From: Hyphomicrobium facile
GTDB taxonomy: Bacteria > Pseudomonadota > Alphaproteobacteria > Rhizobiales > Hyphomicrobiaceae
Assembly (NCBI RefSeq): GCF_900116175.1
Contig: NZ_FPCH01000003.1
Coordinates: 186,001-250,000 of the forward strand
DNA: 64,000 nt
Direction of reading: 5' to 3'
Shown: positions 35,677-45,705 of the stretch, piece after piece
How positions within the stretch are numbered: position 1 is the first letter of the stretch
Layout: every line of letters begins with the position of its first letter
Position numbers and translations under genes: made by a program
The notes under the pieces: generated by a model
Told to the model about the DNA's origin: nothing
What the model saw: only the letters and a program-made list of their open reading frames with translations
Databases searched by the model: none

Positions 35677-36339
35677 ATGAAGATTGCCGATTCGCGGATC
35701 AAGCCGACGTTCGAACTCGAAGCCGCGGAGCATCTTCTGGGCTCGCGGCCGATTGCAGGCGTGGATGAAGCGGGCCGAGGACCCTGGGCGGGACCCGTTG
35801 TTGCGGCGGCCGTCATCCTCGATCCCGATAAGATTCCGGCGAATATCGACGACAGCAAAATTCTCGACGAAGACTCCCGCGCCTATCTCTACAGACGCAT
35901 CATGAAGGTCGCGATTGTCGGCGTGGGCGTCGCCGACGTCGAGCGGATCGATCGCGAGAATATCCTGGGCGCCACTCTCTGGGCGATGGGACAGGCCATC
36001 GGCCAGCTTACTGAGACTCCGAAACTGGTGCTCGTCGACGGCAATAAGGCGCCGAGAGTCGCGATGGCGACGCGAACGATCGTCAAAGGCGATTCCAAAT
36101 GCCTTTCGATTGCAGCGGCATCGATCATCGCGAAGGTTACGCGCGACCGTCTGATGATGGAGATGGCGCGCGATTATCCGGGTTACGGCTTCGAGCGCCA
36201 CAAGGGCTACGGCACGCCGGAACATCAGGCGGCGATCGACAAGCTCGGCGTCTCAGCGATGCACCGGCGATCGTTCAAACCGGTGCAGCTTGCACTCGGT
36301 CTCGGACCGGCGCTCGGACTTAGGCTCGCCGACGCTTAG
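35677..36339 (+). CDS. rnhB: Ribonuclease HII
   Basis: Cleaves RNA in RNA-DNA hybrids and at single ribonucleotides in DNA. It has 220 residues. The active-site blocks are IAGVDEAGRGPWAGPVVAAA, DDSKIL and, near residue 125, LVDGNKAP, followed by KGDSKCLSIAAASIIAKVTRD. The ATG at 35677 fits homologues. ccrM follows after 162 bases, the rnhB-ccrM order seen in many alphaproteobacteria. Confidence 0.95.
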   Translation: MKIADSRIKPTFELEAAEHLLGSRPIAGVDEAGRGPWAGPVVAAAVILDPDKIPANIDDSKILDEDSRAYLYRRIMKVAIVGVGVADVERIDRENILGATLWAMGQAIGQLTETPKLVLVDGNKAPRVAMATRTIVKGDSKCLSIAAASIIAKVTRDRLMMEMARDYPGYGFERHKGYGTPEHQAAIDKLGVSAMHRRSFKPVQLALGLGPALGLRLADA

Positions 36340-36365
36340 TCCGCAAGCGTTTTAAGTTGCACATC

Positions 36366-36370
36366 GAATC
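36366..36370. promoter_or_regulatory. GANTC site in the ccrM leader
   Basis: GAATC, a substrate site of the CcrM methyltransferase itself, lies about 135 bases upstream of the ccrM start in an AT-rich stretch. In Caulobacter, GANTC methylation state influences ccrM promoter activity. A complete CtrA box (TTAA-N7-TTAA) was not found; only a TTAA half occurs nearby. Confidence 0.35.
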
Positions 36371-36489
36371 AAAAAATATAAATCGCTTGCGTGTGTCGAA
36401 CGTGTATTCACGCGCGCTTCCGATCATGTACAAAGCGTGCAGGCTCGCTTCATGAGTTTGAGGCGCGCGTTTTGTAATTCGTAGCGTAG

Positions 36490-37617
<1,128 letters not shown>

Positions 37618-37635
37618 GTCCGAGGAGCCGCAGGC

Positions 37636-38766
37636 TCAGTTATCAGCCAAGCCGTGCGCGATGACTTTCTTCATCACGCTCGGCAGGGCTTGAGCGTGGA
37701 GGTCGCGGCGATGAACCCATCGACAGCGCTCCTGCTCGGCCCAGAGTGTGAAGCTCGCATCGATTGGAACGAGTGCGCGGTAGACGATCAGCTCAAGCCG
37801 GAAGTGCGTGAAGACGTGAACGACGGCACCCGGCACCGGTAGCCACGCAGTCGTCACGGGGGCTGCCCGCATCGCTTCCTTTTTGGCCGGCAAGGCGTCA
37901 CCCCAGGGCGTCGACGGCACCTCGAGCATGCCGCCGAGAAGGCCTGCCTCGGGGCGCTGGCGTAAAAGCACGGCGCCGTCTTCCCTTTGCACGAGGAAAG
38001 CAATTCCGTATCGCGACGGGCGTTCCGCCTTGGCGCCGCGCATGGGCAAAAGCTCGGCGAGGTTTTGCGCGCTTGCCGAACAGTCCTGCTGAAGCGGGCA
38101 GACAAGACATGACGGCTTTCGCGGCGTGCAGATTTCGGCGCCGAGATCCATCATGGCCTGCGCGAAATCTCCGGCCCGCCGTTGCGGCGTGAGCGTCGCG
38201 GCTAACCTGCGAATTTCGGGCTTCGCGCCGGGAAGCGGCTGGCGGACGGCGAACAATCGCGAGACGACGCGTTCGACGTTGCCATCGACCGGAGTCGCCT
38301 TTTCACCGAACGCGATGGCCGAGATGGCTGCAGCTGTGTACGGGCCGATGCCCGGCAGCTTCAGAAGCTCAGCTTCGCTCTTCGGGAATTCGCCGCCGTA
38401 GTCGCGCGCGATCGCATCGGCGCAGGCCTTGAGGTTGCGCGCTCGCGAGTAATAGCCGAGGCCCGCCCAGTGCTGCAGGACTTCCTCCAACTGGGCTCCC
38501 GCTAGCGCAGTAACCGTCGGCCAGCGGGCGACGAATTTCTGGAAATACGGAACGACGGCCTTCACCGTTGTCTGCTGGAGCATGATCTCGGACAGCCAGA
38601 CGCGGTAGGGATCGGCTTTTTTGCGGGGACCGTAACGCCAGGGGAGATCGCGGCGCTCGGCTTCATACCAAGCGAGCAGCGCCTTGACGGTCAACGGGCC
38701 AGCCGGCCGCAACGGAAGCTGTTGCTGTCGCCGGCGGAGAGCTGCATTTTCCTGGACCGCGCCCAT
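37636..38766 (-). CDS. mutY: A/G-specific adenine glycosylase
   Basis: Removes adenine mispaired with 8-oxoguanine. It has 376 residues from the ATG at 38766; the frame opens at 38826. The core is WLSEIMLQQTTVKAVVPYF and the helix-hairpin-helix LPGIGPYTAAAISAIAFG, with the catalytic Asp in TPVDGNVERV. The Fe-S loop CTPRKPSCLVCPLQQDC has the C-x6-C-x2-C-x5-C spacing. A C-terminal Nudix-like domain contains VQREDGAVLLRQRPEAG. It is divergent from, and at maximal extent overlaps, the DUF721 gene, so the start choice matters. Confidence 0.95.
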   Translation of the reverse strand: MGAVQENAALRRRQQQLPLRPAGPLTVKALLAWYEAERRDLPWRYGPRKKADPYRVWLSEIMLQQTTVKAVVPYFQKFVARWPTVTALAGAQLEEVLQHWAGLGYYSRARNLKACADAIARDYGGEFPKSEAELLKLPGIGPYTAAAISAIAFGEKATPVDGNVERVVSRLFAVRQPLPGAKPEIRRLAATLTPQRRAGDFAQAMMDLGAEICTPRKPSCLVCPLQQDCSASAQNLAELLPMRGAKAERPSRYGIAFLVQREDGAVLLRQRPEAGLLGGMLEVPSTPWGDALPAKKEAMRAAPVTTAWLPVPGAVVHVFTHFRLELIVYRALVPIDASFTLWAEQERCRWVHRRDLHAQALPSVMKKVIAHGLADN

Positions 38767-38812
38767 GCGCTCTTCATCTCCGGTTGCGCGGAACCCTCGA
38801 ATCGCATCGACA

Positions 38813-39406
38813 ATGGTAGACCTCATTCACGTCACCACAAGCCTGCCGGGACGAGCGACGCCATTGAGCACGAAACAACCCACAGCTCAGATGCGGCCAT
38901 TACCTCCGGATGTCCGGACCGTAAAAGGCCAGTTTGCGCGGGCGGTCGGCTCGTTCGTGCCGAAAGTGACGTCGGCGGCGTTCGAGAAATATGGCTTTCA
39001 CAGCGCCGAGATCTTGTCGTCGTGGGAAACGATCGTCGGCGCCGATGTGGCGAGGCTTACGCGTCCCGAAACGATCAAGTGGCCGCGTGGCGCCAGGGCG
39101 CCGGTCGATGCAGATGACGCCGGGCAAAGCGCGGGCGCGACACTGATCGTTGCCTGCGACCCGGCATTCGCGCTCGAGGTCTCATACCGTCACAAGGAAA
39201 TCATCGACCGGATCAACCGGTATTTCGGATACCGCGCGATCGGCCAGCTCAAGGTTCATCAGGTTCCCCGCGTCGAAAAAGCGGCATCGGCCCCGAAGCC
39301 AGCTCAGCCCAAACCTCCGGCCGAAAGCGCCGCCGCCGCTCCGGGGGACATCGCCGCGGCCCTCGAAGCCCTCGGCAGAAGCGTTGCGGCCGCGTCGGCG
39401 CGCTGA
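38813..39406 (+). CDS. DUF721/DciA-like protein
   Basis: About 197 residues. The DUF721 domain, related to DciA which helps load replicative helicase DnaB, spans FARAVGSFVPKVTSAAFEKY, HSAEILSSWETIVGADVARL and IDRINRYFGYRAIGQLKVHQ. An Ala/Pro-rich tail ends at ASAR. The start is uncertain: ATG 38813 gives 197 residues and ATG 38891 gives 171, and neither has a strong ribosome binding site. The frame opens at 38684. It is followed by two DsbA genes and smc, a conserved alphaproteobacterial order. Confidence 0.82.
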   Translation: MVDLIHVTTSLPGRATPLSTKQPTAQMRPLPPDVRTVKGQFARAVGSFVPKVTSAAFEKYGFHSAEILSSWETIVGADVARLTRPETIKWPRGARAPVDADDAGQSAGATLIVACDPAFALEVSYRHKEIIDRINRYFGYRAIGQLKVHQVPRVEKAASAPKPAQPKPPAESAAAAPGDIAAALEALGRSVAAASAR

Positions 39407-39553
39407 CGCCGTTCCCGATATTACTCGGATATTACCGGCCCTTTAGTTGCCATCGCCCGCGGTTTCGGCTTATTCCGGCGGCAGATCCGTGCTAGGCGGC
39501 ATTCATTGACCGCCGTTCCCCCAACGGTATGCATCGCGATGAGGAGTTGGACC

Positions 39554-40249
39554 TTGATCGAGTTCAGAAATTTTATGCCGGGCCTGTCCTCTCAGCGAGG
39601 CGTTCGCTTTGGCCTGTTGGCTTTGGCAGCCGTTGCCGGATTGGCGTTCGCGGGCGCCAGCTCGAGTTTTGCTGCAGGCAAGGGACCCGCCGAGGTTCCG
39701 GTCGAAGAATTGATGAAGCCGACGGATCTTCCCGACCTCGCCATCGGGCCCAAGGACGCGAAGGTGACCATCGTTGAATACGCCTCGATGACGTGCCCGC
39801 ACTGCGCGCACTTCTCCACCGACGTCTTCGAGCCGATCAAGAAAAAGTACATCGATACGGGCAAGGTCCGCTTCATTTACCGCGAGTTCCCGCTCGATAA
39901 TCTTGCCGCCGCCGTTTCGATGCTGGCGCGCTGCGCGGGCGATGAGAAAGTCTTTCCGCTGATCGAGACGTTCTACGAGAAGCAGGCGGATTGGGCGTTC
40001 GCCCAGGGAAGCCCGGTGCCGAAGCTGTTCGATATCGCGAAGCAGGCCGGTTTCACGCAGGAGAGCTTCGATAAGTGCCTGACGGACCAGAAACTTCTGG
40101 ATCAGATCACCGCGCAGCGTACGCGTGCGAGCGATACCTTTGGCGTCAGTGCCACACCAACTTTCTTTATCAACGGCAAGCGCTTGCAAGAGGCCCCTTC
40201 GGTCGAAGCGTTTGATAAGGTGCTGGAGCCGCTGCTGGCGGCGAAGTAA
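39554..40249 (+). CDS. DsbA-like thiol-disulfide oxidoreductase
   Basis: A periplasmic thioredoxin-fold oxidoreductase of about 231 residues. The signal peptide ends near SSSFAAG, and the active-site motif CPHC is in ASMTCPHCAHFSTD. The cis-proline loop GVSATPTFFINGKR is present. No ATG fits; a TTG at 39554 (LIEFRNFMPGLS) has AGGAG nine bases before it, the best site in the region. It is paired with a second DsbA gene 14 bases after its stop, and the pair lies upstream of smc. Confidence 0.9.
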   Translation: MIEFRNFMPGLSSQRGVRFGLLALAAVAGLAFAGASSSFAAGKGPAEVPVEELMKPTDLPDLAIGPKDAKVTIVEYASMTCPHCAHFSTDVFEPIKKKYIDTGKVRFIYREFPLDNLAAAVSMLARCAGDEKVFPLIETFYEKQADWAFAQGSPVPKLFDIAKQAGFTQESFDKCLTDQKLLDQITAQRTRASDTFGVSATPTFFINGKRLQEAPSVEAFDKVLEPLLAAK

Positions 40250-40263
40250 CTGGAAAATCATTG

Positions 40264-41076
40264 ATGCTCGTCCGTTCGCTGGGCCTTACCGCCATCCTCC
40301 TCGTCGCTGGTTGGCTGTCGGGCTGCGGCGCGGCCATTCCGTCGCTTACGCCGGGCGCGACGGCGAGCATTTCCGCCGACGGCAGCGCCTCAGGCGCTGC
40401 CTATCCCACCATCGGATCTGAAAAGCCCGATGGCATGCCGAGCCCCTTCGGCGATCCAAATGCGACTGCTTCCGGCGCCGGCGGCCGCGAGGTTCTTCAG
40501 AACCCAACGGTCGCCGACGTGATGGCGCCGAGCCCGTTGCCCGAAATGAGCTGGGGGCGGCCTGATGCGCCCGTGACAATCGTGCAGTACGCGTCCCTTA
40601 CCTGCCCGCATTGCCGCAACTTCCACGAGAAGACATACCCTGAACTAAAGCGCCGTCTGATCGACACCGGTAAGGTTCGATACATCCTCCGCGAGTTCCC
40701 GATCGGCAAGACGTCGGGCAACGCGACGATCGCGCTACGCTGCGCACCACCCGATAAGTACCTGGAACTTTACGGGAAATTCATGGAGCAGCAGTCGTCG
40801 TGGGTCTCGCAGGAAGTGCGACTAGACGCCATCTACGCTGTTGCGCGACAGGTGGGGATGACTCGCCCGCAGTTTGACGCTTGCCTGCAGAATCAAGGCA
40901 TGATCGAGAACTTGAAGTGGGTGAAGGACCGTGGTCGCAAGCTCGGGATTGTTGGTACGCCGAACTTTTTCATCGGAACCAAACTCATCAAGAAAGAGCT
41001 GACGCTCGCGGAGATCGCTGACTACGTCGAGCAGGCCAGTCGAAGCGGCACGCCAACGGCGGCTGCAACCCCCTAG
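40264..41076 (+). CDS. DsbA-like lipoprotein thiol oxidoreductase
   Basis: A second thioredoxin-fold protein, about 270 residues, probably a lipoprotein: MLVRSLGLTAILLVAGWL then LSGC as a lipobox. A variable Gly/Ser-rich region (to about residue 95) precedes the fold. The CPHC active site is in ASLTCPHCRNFHEK, with GIVGTPNFFIGTK as the cis-proline loop. RYILREFPIGKTSGNAT aligns with its neighbour's RFIYREFPLDNLAAAV, so the two probably arose by duplication. The frame opens one codon earlier at a TTG; the ATG at 40264 is preferred. Confidence 0.9.
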   Translation: MLVRSLGLTAILLVAGWLSGCGAAIPSLTPGATASISADGSASGAAYPTIGSEKPDGMPSPFGDPNATASGAGGREVLQNPTVADVMAPSPLPEMSWGRPDAPVTIVQYASLTCPHCRNFHEKTYPELKRRLIDTGKVRYILREFPIGKTSGNATIALRCAPPDKYLELYGKFMEQQSSWVSQEVRLDAIYAVARQVGMTRPQFDACLQNQGMIENLKWVKDRGRKLGIVGTPNFFIGTKLIKKELTLAEIADYVEQASRSGTPTAAATP

Positions 41077-41134
41077 GGGCAGCACGCGGCGGTCCTGAGC
41101 CACGACGACACGGCATCGAGGACTGACAAGACGA

Positions 41135-44100
41135 ATGAAAATCACCCGGCTCAGGCTTCTGGGATTCAAGTCCTTCGTCGACGCGACGGAGCTTGTGATC
41201 GAGCCCGGCTTGACGGGTGTCGTCGGGCCGAACGGTTGCGGAAAATCGAACCTTCTCGAAGCGCTTCGCTGGGTGATGGGTGAAAGCTCGCACAAGTCGA
41301 TGCGCGCCGCGGCGATGGACGACGTGATTTTCTCGGGCAGCGGCGGGCGGCCCGAACGGTCGAGCGCCGAAGTCACGATGTTCCTCGATAACAGCGCCCG
41401 CAAGGCTCCGGCCGAATTCAACGGCGGCGACATTCTCGAGATCACGCGACGCATCGAGCGCGAAGCCGGTTCCGCCTATCGGATCAACGGACGCGAAGTG
41501 CGGGCGCGCGACGTCAAAGTCTTGTTCGAAGACGCGGCGACCGGAGCGCGGTCGCCGGCACTCGTGCGTCAGGGGCAAATCGGCGAGATCGTCAATTCGA
41601 AGCCCGAGCAACGCCGTCGCATTCTCGAAGATGCCGCGGGCATCGCGGGTTTGCACACGCGCCGGCACGAAGCCGAACTCAAACTCAAGGCGGCTGAAGC
41701 CAACATCGAGCGGTTGAACGATGTCGTCGGGCAGCTTCAATCGCAGACGGAATCTTTAAAGCGGCAAGCGCGGCAGGCGCGGCGCTACAAGGAGCTGTCG
41801 AACGACATCCGCCAGCAAGAGGCGCTCGCCCTGCATCTGACCTGGCAGGACGCGCACCAAAGTGTCGAGAACGAGGAGGCGCAGCTTACCGATACGATGA
41901 TGCGTCTTGGCGCTGCGACGGAAGCTGAAGCCAAGGCCTTCAGCGAAGAGCTTCGCCTCGCTGAAGGATTGCCGCCGCTTCGCGAAGCAGAAGCCGTGAA
42001 GGCTGCTGCTTTGGCGCGTTTCAAGATCGAGCAGGAAAACCTCGAGCGCGAGGCGAGCCGGGCTCAAGAACGCGCGCGTGAACTCGAAGCTCGCGTCAAG
42101 CAACTCGAATCCGATCTCGCTCGCGAGCGGGGCTTCATTCACGAAGCCAAGGAAACCTTGCTGCATCTCGATGCCGATCTCGCCGCGATCACCGAGGCCG
42201 GTGACAGGGCGATCGACGAAGAGGATCTGGAAAGAATCAAGCTCGATGCGGCCGAAGCGCGCCGAGTTCAGACGGATGCACATTTCGCCGACATCACGCA
42301 TCGCGCGGCCGATGCCCGGGCCCGGCTTCGCAGCCTTGAGTCCGCGCTCGCCGAGCGGAAGGACGTCGTTGCGAAGATTGCGTGGCAGATCGCGGCGTTC
42401 GACACGCAGATCGAGGACTTGAAATCGAAAGCGCCGGACGGCGAGCAAGTTTCCGATATGGCTCATCGCGGCCAGGCACTCGCCCAGGAAATCAGCAAGA
42501 TCGAAGCCGAAACACTGGCGGCGGAAGAAAACGTCAGGACGACACAGGCTGACGCCAAGGCCCGGCGTGACGAGGCGCAGCGCGTGCGCCTCGCGGCCAA
42601 TGCGTTCTCGACCGAGCGCGACACGATCGCGAAGCTGCTCGCACGGGCCGACGAAGGCACTTATCCGCCCGCTGTCGATTTGATCCGCGTTTCACCCGGC
42701 TATGAGACAGCGCTCGGAGCGGCGCTCGGTGACGATCTCGAAGCGCCGATCGCGGCGGAAGCGAGCGTGCATTGGCGAAGCCTCGATCTTCCCGCCAAGG
42801 ATCACGCGCTGCCGGCCGATGCCGAACCGCTGATCATGCATGTGGAGGCCCCGCAGGAGCTGACGCGGCGCCTTCGTCAAATCGGCGTCGTCAAGCGGTC
42901 GGAAGGCGCGCGCCTGCAGCCGCACCTCAAAACCGGGCAGCGTCTCGTTTCGCGGGAAGGCGATCTTTGGCGTTGGGATGGGTTTGTGGCGGCCGCCGGC
43001 GGCGTTACTCCCGCTGCCCAGCGCCTTGCCCACAAGAACCGGCTGGCGGAACTCGATCGAAGTGCGCAAGCGGTTCTGAACGAAGCCAAGGATACGATCG
43101 ATGCGGAACGTATGGCTGCAAACGCCGCTCAGCAGGCCGAGGCCAACGAACGCCGGTTGCGCCAGCTTTGGCGCGACAAGCAGAATGAGCTTGCACAAGT
43201 TCGCCAGCAGCTGACGGTTCTTGAAAAGCTTCAGCGCGAAAGCGAGACGCGCCTTGCGGCAGTGACAGCGCAGCGCGCGCGGGCCGACGAAGAGTTGACC
43301 AACGCGCAAGCGCGGCATGTCGAGATCGAAGCGCATATCGTGACGATGAGCGTCGGCGAAGATCTCGAGCCGCAGCTCAAGACGGCGCAGACGGAAGCCG
43401 AGCACGCACGGCGCGAGGTGGCGGAATCGCGGGTTCGTCTCGGCAGTCTCGAGCGCGACAAGCAGATCCGGGCCGAGCGCATCCGCCACGCCAACGCCGA
43501 AATAACGCGCTGGCACGGCCGTCAGCACAGCGCGGAAGCGCAAGTTCAATCGCTCGACGCGCGTCTCAAAGAGGCGCGCGATGAAATGACAGCGACCGCA
43601 GATCTCCCCGCGCGCATCGCGGCCCAGCGCGAAACGCTGCTGTCGGCTCTTTCGCGTGCCGAAGACGAACGACGCACAGCTGCCGACGATCTGGCTGCGG
43701 CCGAGAACGCGATCCGTGCTGCAACTGAGTCCCTCAGAGCCATTCAAGCCGAGGTGTCGGCGGCGCGGGAAGCCAATGCCCGCATCGAGACGCGCCTCGA
43801 AAACGCGCGGCAGCGCCGCCAGGAAGCGGCCCGGCATATTCGTGAAACGTTCGACGTTGCGCCGGAAGCGTGTCTTGCGCTCGCGGGACTTCCCGAGGCA
43901 TCCGCCATCCCGGCGCTCGCCGACGTCGAACGGCATCTAATGCGGATCAAGGCCGACCGGGAACGTCTGGGCGGCGTTAACCTGCAAGCGGACGACGACC
44001 TCGTCGAGGTCAGCAAGCAGCTTGAAAACCTGGTCGCCGAACGCGACGATCTCGAACAGGGCATTGCCAAGCTGAGGGGCGCCATTCAGCAGCTCAACCG

Positions 44101-44596
44101 CGAAGGCAAGTCGCGGCTCGACGAAGCGTTCGCGACGGTGAACGCACATTTCGAGCGATTGTTCACGCACTTGTTCGGAGGCGGCGAGGCGCGCCTCGAG
44201 ATGATCGAGAGCCCGGAGGATCCGCTCGAGGGCGGCCTCGAAATCGTGGCGAAGCCGCCGGGCAAGAAGCCTGCAACGCTGTCGCTCCTATCAGGCGGCG
44301 AACAGACGTTGACGGCGCTGGCGCTGATCTTCGCCGTGTTTCTGACGAACCCCTCGCCGATCTGCGTTCTCGACGAAGTCGACGCGCCTCTCGATGACGC
44401 CAACGTCGACCGCTTCTGCCGGCTCCTGGAACAGATGTCGACCGAGACCGCTACGCGCTTTCTCGTGATCACCCACCATCCGATGACGATGGCGCGGATG
44501 AACCGCCTGTTCGGCGTCACGATGGCCGAGAAAGGCGTTTCGCAGCTCGTCTCCGTCGATCTGCAAACGGCGCAGAGTTTCCGCGAAGCGAGCTAA
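41135..44596 (+). CDS. smc: Chromosome segregation protein SMC
   Basis: A 1153-residue SMC ATPase that, with ScpA and ScpB, compacts and segregates the chromosome. The N-terminal Walker A GPNGCGKSN is near residue 33. Two long coiled-coil arms, rich in Ala, Glu, Arg and Gln, flank a hinge near residues 505-640. The C-terminal signature LLSGGEQTLTALALIF and Walker B PICVLDEVDAPLDDANVDRF complete the head. It follows the two DsbA genes with a 58-base gap. Confidence 0.97.
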   Translation: MKITRLRLLGFKSFVDATELVIEPGLTGVVGPNGCGKSNLLEALRWVMGESSHKSMRAAAMDDVIFSGSGGRPERSSAEVTMFLDNSARKAPAEFNGGDILEITRRIEREAGSAYRINGREVRARDVKVLFEDAATGARSPALVRQGQIGEIVNSKPEQRRRILEDAAGIAGLHTRRHEAELKLKAAEANIERLNDVVGQLQSQTESLKRQARQARRYKELSNDIRQQEALALHLTWQDAHQSVENEEAQLTDTMMRLGAATEAEAKAFSEELRLAEGLPPLREAEAVKAAALARFKIEQENLEREASRAQERARELEARVKQLESDLARERGFIHEAKETLLHLDADLAAITEAGDRAIDEEDLERIKLDAAEARRVQTDAHFADITHRAADARARLRSLESALAERKDVVAKIAWQIAAFDTQIEDLKSKAPDGEQVSDMAHRGQALAQEISKIEAETLAAEENVRTTQADAKARRDEAQRVRLAANAFSTERDTIAKLLARADEGTYPPAVDLIRVSPGYETALGAALGDDLEAPIAAEASVHWRSLDLPAKDHALPADAEPLIMHVEAPQELTRRLRQIGVVKRSEGARLQPHLKTGQRLVSREGDLWRWDGFVAAAGGVTPAAQRLAHKNRLAELDRSAQAVLNEAKDTIDAERMAANAAQQAEANERRLRQLWRDKQNELAQVRQQLTVLEKLQRESETRLAAVTAQRARADEELTNAQARHVEIEAHIVTMSVGEDLEPQLKTAQTEAEHARREVAESRVRLGSLERDKQIRAERIRHANAEITRWHGRQHSAEAQVQSLDARLKEARDEMTATADLPARIAAQRETLLSALSRAEDERRTAADDLAAAENAIRAATESLRAIQAEVSAAREANARIETRLENARQRRQEAARHIRETFDVAPEACLALAGLPEASAIPALADVERHLMRIKADRERLGGVNLQADDDLVEVSKQLENLVAERDDLEQGIAKLRGAIQQLNREGKSRLDEAFATVNAHFERLFTHLFGGGEARLEMIESPEDPLEGGLEIVAKPPGKKPATLSLLSGGEQTLTALALIFAVFLTNPSPICVLDEVDAPLDDANVDRFCRLLEQMSTETATRFLVITHHPMTMARMNRLFGVTMAEKGVSQLVSVDLQTAQSFREAS

Positions 44597-44705
44597 CTCA
44601 GAATTATATTTAATTTTTCGCCGCGCGTTAGCGGGCCGGATACCGTGGGGGGAACCCCTCTCGGCGGGCGGACGTTCCCTTTCATCGAGAAAAGGAGACC
44701 GCCCA

Positions 44706-45029
44706 ATGCAATCACCAATCGATCCTCGGTCGCGACGCGACTCGATCGACCCGACGGAAGCACGGCAGGCGTCGCCCAGGAAAACGAACTTTCGGGTTCT
44801 GTTGGCGTCAATGGCGCTTGCGGTCGTGGTCGGTGCCGTGTTGGTCGCAGGGTTCTGGCAGACGACACCCCAGGGGATGGACACTTCGTCCGGCGGCAAG
44901 CTTAGTGAGCCGAGCGCTACGTCGCAGACGGCGCCAGCAGGGCCGTCGGCAGCACCTTCATCCGAGCCCTCAGGGGCGGCCTCCCCGCAAGCCAATCCAC
45001 GGGCTGAGCAGGCCCCATCCAATCCGTAA
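44706..45029 (+). CDS. Hypothetical single-pass membrane protein
   Basis: 107 residues, unrecognised. AGGAGA sits six bases before the ATG, a strong ribosome binding site. A basic cytoplasmic head (SPIDPRSRRDSIDPTEARQ) precedes one transmembrane helix (LLASMALAVVVGAVLVAGFW, residues about 32-51). A Ser/Ala/Pro/Gln-rich tail of about 55 residues would lie in the periplasm. It sits between smc and the atp operon and ends at its own terminator. Confidence 0.65.
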   Translation: MQSPIDPRSRRDSIDPTEARQASPRKTNFRVLLASMALAVVVGAVLVAGFWQTTPQGMDTSSGGKLSEPSATSQTAPAGPSAAPSSEPSGAASPQANPRAEQAPSNP

Positions 45030-45076
45030 AGCGAACCCGAAAAGCAGCGAGCCGAGTTGCTGCTTCGAGTTGATGA

Positions 45077-45105
45077 GCCTTTCCCATCGCGGGAAGGCTT
45101 TTTCA
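45077..45105 (+). terminator. Intrinsic terminator of the small membrane gene
   Basis: GCCTTTCCC (45077-45085) pairs with GGGAAGGC (45091-45098) with one T bulge, followed by TTTTTCATTTT. It separates the small gene from the atp promoter. Confidence 0.8.
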
Positions 45106-45186
45106 TTTTGCAGCGCACGCAATATGGCATGGCAGGCCTGCGCGGTTTAGCCATACCCTGAGGCGAAGCTCATATTGCCCAATTCC

Positions 45187-45215
45187 TTGACACCCCTAGA
45201 CCCCAAATCTATGGT
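45187..45215 (+). promoter_or_regulatory. Sigma70-type promoter of the F0 operon
   Basis: A perfect -35 box TTGACA at 45187-45192, a 17-base spacer and the -10 box TATGGT (4 of 6 consensus) at 45210-45215. It is 60 bases upstream of atpI and is the clearest housekeeping promoter seen in the window. Confidence 0.65.
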
Positions 45216-45274
45216 CCGCGCCGTCGATCTCCCCTGAGAGGCCGTATTTACTCGTGTTCCGGAAGGATTGAACC

Positions 45275-45688
45275 ATGTCAGCCGATGGCAAGGGTCAGCG
45301 TCCGGAACCTGGTGAAATTAGCCCGGAAGACCGCGAAGCCATTCGCAAGCGGTCGGCGGAAATTGGCCAAAAGCTCGATGCGCTTCAATCGAAAAAAGCG
45401 CAGCGGTCTCAGGCCGGTCGGTCGGCAACGGGCGGATCTCAGTCCGCCTATGGAGCAGCCTTCAAGTTTGCTGCTGAGCTTCTCGTCGGTGTTGTTGTCG
45501 GCGGCGGGCTCGGATGGGCACTCGACAGGCAGTTCGGCACGGCGCCGTGGCTGATGGTCCTGCTGGTGATCATGGGCTTTGCGGCAGGTCTTCTGAATGT
45601 TGTCCGCGCCGCTCAACAGGCGCAGGCAAAAAACGAGCCGCTACAAAGAGCGGCACCGTCCGTCAAAGATGACGATGACGGGGAATGA
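45275..45688 (+). CDS. atpI: ATP synthase protein I
   Basis: A small assembly factor of the F-type ATP synthase. It has 137 residues. An acidic/basic N-terminus precedes two membrane helices, with the typical AAELLVGVVVGGGLGWALDRQF and LMVLLVIMGFAAGLLNVVR. A GGAAGGA site precedes the ATG. It heads the F0 operon, separated from atpB by 17 bases. Confidence 0.9.
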   Translation: MSADGKGQRPEPGEISPEDREAIRKRSAEIGQKLDALQSKKAQRSQAGRSATGGSQSAYGAAFKFAAELLVGVVVGGGLGWALDRQFGTAPWLMVLLVIMGFAAGLLNVVRAAQQAQAKNEPLQRAAPSVKDDDDGE

Positions 45689-45705
45689 GACACTAGGGGG
45701 TTATC

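Noticed and set aside
42692-43936. 414-aa minus-strand frame
   Set aside because: Antisense to the smc coiled coil and hinge.
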